A stretch of 64,000 bases of DNA from DASRDU01 sp035560235 (GTDB lineage: Bacteria > Acidobacteriota > Blastocatellia > RBC074), in the NCBI GenBank assembly GCA_035560235.1, contig DATMAG010000093.1:83462-147461 (forward strand), given 5' to 3'. This document shows, one piece after another, positions 56,641 through 64,000 of this stretch (positions are counted from its first letter, which is position 1; each line of letters begins with the position of its first letter). Made by a program: the position numbers and the translations under genes. The notes beneath the pieces were generated by a model. It saw only the letters and a list, made by a program, of their open reading frames with translations, was not told the DNA's origin and did not search any database.

Positions 56641-56888
56641 CACTCATGATCAAAGTAAATGTCTTCACGGGAAAAGTCTGAAGGCAGCGGCGAAAGATTT
56701 TCGCCGCCTTCAGCCAGTTCATCCAGAATCCGGTCAACTTCAGACAGAGATAACTCGTTAGTCTGAGGCTCCGCCAGCCTGGCCAGCATTCTGTTGATCA
56801 GCTCATCAACTGAAATTCCCAGAGCCTTTGCCTGCGTGGCCAGTATTTCAGCCGTCTCAGGTTTGACCTCTTCCAGTATCGTATTCAT
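56640..56888 (-). CDS. Antitoxin partner of the PIN protein
   Basis: 82 residues from ATG 56888, with GAGG about 10 bases upstream. It is helical and acidic: TAEILATQAKALGISVDELI, then NRMLARLAEPQ, ending in EDIYFDHE. The first part could be a short DNA-binding dimerisation module; the acidic tail would cover the toxin. I do not assign a named family. The overlap with the PIN gene makes an antitoxin role likely. Confidence 0.72.
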   Translation of the reverse strand: MNTILEEVKPETAEILATQAKALGISVDELINRMLARLAEPQTNELSLSEVDRILDELAEGGENLSPLPSDFSREDIYFDHE

Positions 56889-56963
56889 CTCTGATACCTC
56901 GTTTGTGAACGCTTCATTCCTTTCCAATAATACTGTTGTAAGTGATCAGCAGCAACGAGGGAT

Positions 56964-58535
<1,572 letters not shown>

Positions 58536-58860
58536 AATGTGTCTCAGCTTATTCCTGGGAGCGCGAGCGGGACGCTCGCCTGACCTGCGGAAAGCGGCAG
58601 AAAAATTTCAGACGGCCCTGGTTGAAGTATTGAATGAAATCCGCTTTATGACCAGCTCGCGCAGCAAGGATGATAGCTGAAGGCCGGAGTTTATCCCACT
58701 GGCGCGCAGAAAAAGTTCGGAGGATTGAACCTGTCAGGATTCAATGCAAAAAAGCAAAGTGAGCAAAGCGGAAATGCCTTGTCTCCTCTTTGTGTTCTTT
58801 GTCTCTTTGCGTTGAGCCTCTGCTGGCTGTTCCGCTGTCACTTATTCAAATCGTCAGAGT
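58536..58860. other. Intergenic region with a short GC hairpin
   Basis: 325 bases. It has a perfect hairpin GCGAGCG-GGA-CGCTCGC (58563-58579) and a stretch of repeated CTTTGT/TTTGCG words (about 58781-58820) like spacer repeats elsewhere. No gene was seen. Confidence 0.4.
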
Positions 58861-61056
58861 TCAGTTCAGCTCTGAGGTTTTCTGTTTTTTCAGATCTTTG
58901 AGCAGATGGCTGATGAGTTCAACTTCACTTCTGGTCAGTTGTCCGCCGCCGAAGCGCACCTGCTGATAGATGCGGGTCATTTCGGTGACTGCCGGAATTG
59001 ACAGCGCACTGGCAAATTCATGCGGCGTCTGATCGGGGCGGCGTTCATAACCGGCGCGGGCGAGCGCATCCAGCATCTCCTGATAAAACGCTACGGCTGA
59101 GCCTGCGCCGTCGCGTGTGGCGCGATGTCGCCACGACTGCTGACGCCGACGCCAGAACCAGCCCGCCCCGGCCAGCCCGATCAGACAGTACAACGCCAGC
59201 GCCAGCGGATGCAGCAGCAGGTTGCGAATCAGGTCGGGAATTGACAATTCCGACACTGCGCCGTTTCTGCCTTCGCGCCACGACCGCAGCCGCTCGGCAA
59301 AACTTTCGCGCCAGTCAGACCACTTTGAAGCCGCATCGCCCTGCCACGACGAAAGCAGCCGCTGCATTTTCAGCGCAATCGAAAGCTGATCCTGCGCGTC
59401 AAAGCCGATGACCTTTTCCATCCAGAAAAGTTCCAGCGCTTCGCCGTAATGCCGCAGCACTGCCAGGTAACCGCCTTCGTATTTGTTCAGACCGGCGGCA
59501 GGCGTCGGATCAAAGGCGACCCAGCCGTGCTGCGGATAATAAACCTCAACCCACGAATGCGCGTCTGACTGCCGCACCGTGAACCAGTCGGCAATCTCGC
59601 TGTATTCGCCCGTCTGAAAACCGTTGACGAGCCGCGCCGGAATGCCCTGCGTGCGCAGCATCATCGTCATCGCCGTCGCAAAATATTCACAGTGCCCTGC
59701 CTTCACGTTGAAGAGGAAATCGGGCAGCGGATCGCCGCTCGTCGTGCGCTTCAGATCGAGCGTGTAAGTCAGCGCCGTGTGCAGGTACTCTTCAATCCGT
59801 CGCGCTGCGTCGTGCTGCGTGTGAGCGCCGCGTGTGATCTGCGCGGCCAGTTCACCGATGCGCGCATCCAGCCCGGCGGGCAGTTGCAGGTAACGCTGCC
59901 TGATCTCAATCGGATAATCGCGCTGATTGTCAGCCCTGAGTTCAGCATCGCGGTACACGCGCGTGTCTGATTGCACGGTATAAACCAGATAACCTGAACG
60001 ACTGCCACCGGCCCACAACCCGTCGCTCCTGTCCTGATAAAGTCGCGCCAGCGATCTGGCATTGACCAGCAGCGGTTTCGGCGCAGCAAACAGCACTCCG
60101 GTATCAAGCGGCGTCAGATAAAATTCCTGCCGCGTCAGAAACCTGCGATCAGTGATCGGTTCAACCTCGAAGCCCTCGCCTTTTTGCAGCAGCGGGAATT
60201 TGCGCTGCCTGGTCGAATCGCTCCAGTTACCGTTTTCATAACGATCCAGCGTGACCCCGCGCCAGCGCAGCGGCATCCGGTACTGCTCAGGCGGCTGCTG
60301 CACGCGCACGTGCATTACGACCTGCGGATTGAGCTTGACCTGCGCCACATCACCGAGGCGCACCTTGTCTGAAAAACCTGACAGCGTGGCTCCGCTCATC
60401 AACCCGCCGCCAAACAGCCCCGACGACAAACGCGGCATCGCCAGAAAGAGGGGTGCCGCCAGCAGCAGAATCACCACGAGCGCCAGCAGCGAAAAATAAC
60501 TCAGCGACCTCCAGCGCAACTGACCGATGGTGCGCCGCTCGGCCTGCGCTTCCCTTCTGATTTCAATTTCGGCAGCGCCGACGACAGCTTCCTGCTGCGC
60601 GCGGCGAATTTCAAAACTCGTCAGCGTCGAAAGCGCGGCAAAAAGAAAGACGAGCATCAGCGCAAAAAACGTCGTGTCAATCGTCATCCCTGCGGCCAGC
60701 AGCATTTCAAAGAACGCCACCACATACAGCCACAGCCAGTCACGATTCTCCTTGGGATGAAGCAGCTTGAGCGATGAAGCAAACAGAATGAAATGAATCA
60801 CCACTACAACCGGCGCTGACCCAAGCGCCAGCCAGTCGCCAAGCGCCAGCGGCACATAAGCCACGACCAGCCAGTTCGCCAGTTTTTTCGGCACACGCCG
60901 CTGCAACCGCCCGCTGTCAATCAGCCACCCCGCCACCAGCACGCCCGCATACAGCGCCGGAGCCAGCAGATCGAGATACCCCGTTGCCACCAGCATCAGA
61001 AAGCTCGTCGCCACCAGCGCGTATGATGAAATCCTGAAGTAACGATCCAGAGTCAT
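58861..61056 (-). CDS. Transglutaminase-domain membrane protein (TgpA/DUF3488 type)
   Basis: 731 residues. The N-terminal part has 6-7 membrane helices (about 1-210, DUF3488), a periplasmic region, then a transglutaminase-like domain (about 400-520). Cys456 is in GHCEYFATAMTMMLR, His in DAHSWVEVYYP and Asp in VAFDPTPAAG. A last helix (about 620-645) and a DUF4129-like C-terminal part (AFYQEMLDALARAGYERRPD) follow. The family acts on extracytoplasmic peptides or proteins, exact substrate unknown. It is downstream of MoxR and DUF58 genes, the standard companion set. Confidence 0.9.
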   Translation of the reverse strand: MTLDRYFRISSYALVATSFLMLVATGYLDLLAPALYAGVLVAGWLIDSGRLQRRVPKKLANWLVVAYVPLALGDWLALGSAPVVVVIHFILFASSLKLLHPKENRDWLWLYVVAFFEMLLAAGMTIDTTFFALMLVFLFAALSTLTSFEIRRAQQEAVVGAAEIEIRREAQAERRTIGQLRWRSLSYFSLLALVVILLLAAPLFLAMPRLSSGLFGGGLMSGATLSGFSDKVRLGDVAQVKLNPQVVMHVRVQQPPEQYRMPLRWRGVTLDRYENGNWSDSTRQRKFPLLQKGEGFEVEPITDRRFLTRQEFYLTPLDTGVLFAAPKPLLVNARSLARLYQDRSDGLWAGGSRSGYLVYTVQSDTRVYRDAELRADNQRDYPIEIRQRYLQLPAGLDARIGELAAQITRGAHTQHDAARRIEEYLHTALTYTLDLKRTTSGDPLPDFLFNVKAGHCEYFATAMTMMLRTQGIPARLVNGFQTGEYSEIADWFTVRQSDAHSWVEVYYPQHGWVAFDPTPAAGLNKYEGGYLAVLRHYGEALELFWMEKVIGFDAQDQLSIALKMQRLLSSWQGDAASKWSDWRESFAERLRSWREGRNGAVSELSIPDLIRNLLLHPLALALYCLIGLAGAGWFWRRRQQSWRHRATRDGAGSAVAFYQEMLDALARAGYERRPDQTPHEFASALSIPAVTEMTRIYQQVRFGGGQLTRSEVELISHLLKDLKKQKTSELN

Positions 61057-61063
61057 AAGAGCA

Positions 61064-61165
61064 GTGTCAGTGGTCAGTGGTCAGTAGCTGGTGAAAAGTG
61101 AATGGCAGTGATTCTTTCACACATTGCTTTTCACTCACCACCATCCACTGACCACTAACCACTAT
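61064..61165. repeat. Heptad inverted repeat between DUF58 and transglutaminase genes
   Basis: Left arm 61069-61094 (AGTGGTC, AGTGGTC, AGTAGCT units) and right arm 61136-61163 (ACCATCC, ACTGACC, ACTAACC, ACT units) pair well. The repeat supplies the last codons and stop of the DUF58 gene (AATAGTGGTTAG). Units are the same as in 33184-33291. Confidence 0.85.
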
Positions 61166-62567
61166 TTCGCAGATCATCAAAGTAAACCACGTGCGCGGCG
61201 CGCCAGACGCTGGCCGGGATTGAACCGCGTGGCGCGGGCGTGATCAGAATTCTGAACTGATCGTCAGCGGCCAGCGCTGGCAGGCGCTCAAGCAGGCTCC
61301 ACGAAACTGTTTCTTCACGTTCCGGCTTTGCAGCGGCCTGTTCGGCTGTTTCGCTGACCGGAGCAAGGCGGGCCAGGTGGCGCAGCAGTTTGTAGCGATG
61401 CGCCTCGTCGCGGCCAAAGCCCGGATCGTCGCGGCCAGTCACCAGCCGAACCTCTGCGCCTTCGGCCATAAAATGCGTAATCAGGCTGGCGGCGAGCGTC
61501 ACGGCGCTTTCAAATTTTTCGCTGAACTCTGCTGTCCCGGCAATGGCGTAATGATCCAGAGCAATCGTGATGCGCCAGTCATTGTCGCGTGTGTATTCGC
61601 GCACCATCAGTTGCGCCGTCTTTGCCGTCGCCTTCCAGTCAACGTGGCGCAGGTGATCACTGCTCAGATACTGGCGAATCGCGTACAGATCGCTGCCGCC
61701 GCCCTTGAGCGGGCTTTCCATCTGCCCCTGCGTGAACGGCAGCAGGTGATAAAAATCATCGAGCGGCTGCGGCTGCGGATAGACGATGATTTCGCCGCTC
61801 GCTTCGATGAAGCGCCGTCGTTCGACAAAACCAAAGGGAAAACGTGACCTGATCGTGAAACCTTTGATCGGATAAACGCCGCGCCGGGCAAAGCTGCATT
61901 CAAGGCTGGTGCGCGCTTCTGTGCCGCCTGGAATAATCGGAAAGCAGACCGGCTGCGCGAGCATCGGCGCAAACCGTCGCAACTGCGCCGCAATCTTCGA
62001 TTCCTTCTTTTTGTTCTGCCAGAACCCGCGCTGCTCTTTTTCAGCGGCGATGGCAACTGACAGCGAAAATGATGGAATGAATTTTTTATGGCTGGCGACG
62101 GTTACTTCCAGCCGGATTCGCTCCCCGGCAAAGATATGATCGGGAAACCTGAGCGCCACGCCCGTGTCGTTGATGTTCACGCGGGAAGCGATGCCGGAAA
62201 CCACGAGCGTCGCCAGCAGAATCGCCAGAATCAGATAGAGCAGATTGTTGCCGGTGCTGAGCGATGAAATACCAACAACGAGGATAAAGGTGCAGAAGAT
62301 CCAGCCCGCGCTCGTCACATTCAGCGACAGATTGGCGCGCAACAGCTCCATCCTCACGTTCTGCGCGAGGCGCGGCACTACATAAAGCGCAATCACCAGC
62401 GCCAGCGCCAGCGCAATCTTTGAAGCGAGCGAAGCCAGATCGTACTCGCCAAGCTGCGCCGCTGCGGCTGAGACGATAGCTGCCGCGAGCGCCGCAATCA
62501 CGACCAGCGATGAAATCACCGCGAATCGCACCGCTCTTTTGTCCTGCAGAAATTCGGGCAGACGCAT
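61155..62567 (-). CDS. DUF58 domain-containing protein
   Basis: 470 residues from ATG 62567. Two N-terminal helical hairpins (about 15-130) span the membrane. The DUF58 signature is KGGGSDLYAIRQYLSSDHL followed by RHVDWKATAKTAQLMVREY (about 290-325), in a von Willebrand-like fold. The protein usually partners MoxR ATPase and a transglutaminase protein, as here. The frame is open upstream through a heptad repeat to 62612, but that part is repeat DNA. The last three residues come from the downstream heptad repeat. Confidence 0.88.
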   Translation of the reverse strand: MRLPEFLQDKRAVRFAVISSLVVIAALAAAIVSAAAAQLGEYDLASLASKIALALALVIALYVVPRLAQNVRMELLRANLSLNVTSAGWIFCTFILVVGISSLSTGNNLLYLILAILLATLVVSGIASRVNINDTGVALRFPDHIFAGERIRLEVTVASHKKFIPSFSLSVAIAAEKEQRGFWQNKKKESKIAAQLRRFAPMLAQPVCFPIIPGGTEARTSLECSFARRGVYPIKGFTIRSRFPFGFVERRRFIEASGEIIVYPQPQPLDDFYHLLPFTQGQMESPLKGGGSDLYAIRQYLSSDHLRHVDWKATAKTAQLMVREYTRDNDWRITIALDHYAIAGTAEFSEKFESAVTLAASLITHFMAEGAEVRLVTGRDDPGFGRDEAHRYKLLRHLARLAPVSETAEQAAAKPEREETVSWSLLERLPALAADDQFRILITPAPRGSIPASVWRAAHVVYFDDLRNSG

Positions 62568-62576
62568 CACGAAATC

Positions 62577-62674
62577 AGAAGGCAAAAGGCAAAGGTCAAG
62601 AGGCAAAATCAAAAATTCAGAATCTGCACACTGCCTGCCTCCTTTTGCCTTTTGACCTTTGCCTTTTGCCTTCT
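62577..62674. repeat. Heptad inverted repeat between moxR and DUF58 genes
   Basis: Left arm 62577-62608 and right arm 62643-62674 are complementary at 31 of 32 positions. Units: AGAAGGC, AAAAGGC, AAAGGTC, AAGAGGC on the left, CCTTTTG, CCTTTTG, ACCTTTG, CCTTTTG, CCTTCTG on the right. It fills the gap and reaches within 10 bases of each gene. Confidence 0.9.
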
Positions 62675-62682
62675 GCCTTCTC

Positions 62683-63654
62683 TCAGATCGGGACTCGGAT
62701 GTTTTTGATGATTTCGGTCAGCACGGCGTCCGATTCCTCGCCGCGCCGCAGACGGGTGGAGTAACGTGAACTGACGATGATGCGGTGGCCGAAGACGGGA
62801 ATGACCAGCCGCTTGATGTCATCAGCGATGCAGTAATCGCGGTCTTCGGTCAGCGCCAGCGCCTGGGCGGCGCGACAGAGTGCGAGTGAGCCGCGCGGGC
62901 TGACGCCGAGATCAAGCACTTCGGATTTGCGCGTCGCTTCAACTATTGCGAGCAGATAATCGAGCAGCGCGTCGTCAACTCTGACGCGCCGGACTTCCTC
63001 CTGAAGTTCCAGCACATCCTCTGCCGTCATAACCGGTGTCAGTTCATCAACCGGCTTGCGCGTCGTCTGATTGCGCAGAATCTGCCGCTCGAACTCGACT
63101 GACGGGTACCCCATTCGCACGCGCATCAGAAAGCGGTCAAGCTGTGATTCGGGCAGTGGGTAAGTGCCGTGATGCTCAATCGGGTTCTGCGTGGCCAGCA
63201 CCAGAAACGGACGCGGCAGCTCGTAGGTCTGATTCTCGATGGTTGCGCGCCCTTCAGCCATCGCCTCAAGCAGGCTGCTCTGCGTTTTCGGCGTCGTCCG
63301 ATTGATTTCGTCAGCCAGAATGATGTTGGCGAAGATCGGACCGGGCTTGAACTCAAAGTCGCCGTTCTGCTGGTTGTAAATCGAAAGGCCGATGATGTCT
63401 GATGGCAGCAGATCGCTGGTGAACTGAATGCGCTGAAAGCTGCACGCGAGTGACCGCGCGATGGTCTGCGCCAGCGTGGTCTTGCCCACGCCAGGCACGT
63501 CTTCGAGCAGCAGATGGCCTTCAGCCAGCAGCGTGACAATGGCCAGGTGAACGGCTTCTGACTTGCCGCGAATGACCTGTTCGATGTGGCGCTGTAATTC
63601 GTGCAGCCGCCGTGTGGTGCTTGTAATCAAGGAGACTCCGCTCGTCGAGGTCAC
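62683..63654 (-). CDS. MoxR-family AAA+ ATPase
   Basis: 323 residues from a GTG at 63654; a TTG at 63630 with GGAG 6 bases upstream is a good alternative. Walker A is GVGKT (55-59), Walker B is IILADEINR, with sensor regions VLATQNPIEHHGTYPLPE and QLDRFLMR. MoxR ATPases act as chaperones for protein complexes with DUF58/VWA and transglutaminase partners. It is the first gene in the minus-strand cluster ending at 58861. Confidence 0.93.
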   Translation of the reverse strand: MTSTSGVSLITSTTRRLHELQRHIEQVIRGKSEAVHLAIVTLLAEGHLLLEDVPGVGKTTLAQTIARSLACSFQRIQFTSDLLPSDIIGLSIYNQQNGDFEFKPGPIFANIILADEINRTTPKTQSSLLEAMAEGRATIENQTYELPRPFLVLATQNPIEHHGTYPLPESQLDRFLMRVRMGYPSVEFERQILRNQTTRKPVDELTPVMTAEDVLELQEEVRRVRVDDALLDYLLAIVEATRKSEVLDLGVSPRGSLALCRAAQALALTEDRDYCIADDIKRLVIPVFGHRIIVSSRYSTRLRRGEESDAVLTEIIKNIRVPI

Positions 63655-64000
63655 AACTTAAAAGGGGGCGAGATCGTTCAAGGCCGCCTCGCAAGCCCGG
63701 ATCACTCAGGATAATCGCCAGCGACGCTTCACCTCTGATCACGAATTTAACACACGCGGCGCAAACCCGGCAAAAAGAAAACTCCGTTGCGGAAAGGTTC
63801 GACTTATGCGGATTGTGCGACTTCAAGCCTGACAAAATCGGTGAACAGGATGCTACGGCCTCGCGCCGTGGAGTGTCACGTTGCCTGCTACTGTCGCCGC
63901 TGGCGCTGGCCGATGCCACGCGCCTTGTCCCGTCGAGGTTCACGCTGGCCGCTCCTCAAGCCAGAAGCGTGAACCTTCACGGGACAAGCCCGTGGCATCC
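63655..64000. other. Right-edge region with a long hairpin repeat
   Basis: Upstream region of moxR, no gene seen. At 63912-63948 and 63961-63999 the arms GATGCCACGCGCCTTGTCCC... and ...GGGACAAGCCCGTGGCATC are complementary over about 36 positions with a few mismatches, extending to the window end. The sequence differs from the family A hairpins. Confidence 0.7.

Noticed and set aside
62568..62612. N-terminal extension of the DUF58 protein
   Set aside because: The frame runs through the heptad repeat and would start at a TTG without a ribosome-binding site.

Overview
The window looks like a chromosomal segment of a Gram-negative acidobacterium, probably of the Blastocatellia type. This is inferred from gene content, not from a marker gene. 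The signs are several ~1100-residue Oar-like TonB-dependent receptors with an N-terminal carboxypeptidase-regulatory domain, an ASPIC/UnbV (CRTAC1) protein beside a TPR protein, a sensor-like protein with an N-terminal module I associate with Acidobacteria, coenzyme F420 genes and a fairly high G+C content. No rRNA, tRNA, CRISPR array, prophage or transposase was seen.

Layout. 1-4277: two receptor genes on the minus strand, the first lacking its regulatory and plug regions. 4494-9256: enoyl-CoA hydratase, SdsA1-like alkylsulfatase and an exported DPP-IV-like peptidase. 9654-15040: a receptor and a sodium:solute symporter. 15393-17574: a 3D-domain protein, an asparaginase and a cysteine-cluster protein. 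17661-19605 (minus): glycolate-oxidase-like GlcD with two small coupled genes. 19822-24559: moaA, a Uma2 protein, a TPP riboswitch and thiC, then a UPF0175/DUF3368 toxin-antitoxin pair bracketed by a duplicated thiC 3' end. 24702-29133: vanadium haloperoxidase-like protein, Nudix, Mog/MoaB and small proteins. 29213-33183: a DUF4127/GH84-like fusion and a SIS sugar-phosphate enzyme. 33292-38576: peroxiredoxin, class V aminotransferase, CDGSH protein, XerD-like recombinase, Trm112-like protein, GT9 transferase and a low-complexity Tyr/Asp/Arg protein. 38921-40666: cofE and cofD. 40723-51511: a membrane sensor divergent from a receptor, TPR, CRTAC1 and GH20 hexosaminidase. 51628-54578 (minus): phosphatidylcholine synthase, acyl-CoA dehydrogenase, MaoC and an F420-type PPOX protein. 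54770-58535: di-haem cytochrome, a VapBC-like pair and a choline-transporter-like symporter. 58861-63654 (minus): MoxR, DUF58 and transglutaminase genes.

Functional themes. These are (i) nutrient capture at the outer membrane, with receptors, exported peptidase and hexosaminidase; (ii) amino-sugar metabolism (GH20, GH84-like, SIS enzyme); (iii) F420 synthesis (CofE, CofD) with a possible F420 user (PPOX); (iv) phosphatidylcholine made directly from choline (Pcs) with a CHT1-like transporter nearby; and (v) molybdenum cofactor and thiamine synthesis.

The most unusual structure is in the spacers. Several intergenic gaps are filled almost edge to edge by inverted repeats built from 7-nt units, and one such element sits inside the variable P3a arm of the thiC TPP riboswitch. 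A second family of long GC-rich hairpins shares the core AGCGTCAGCGA.
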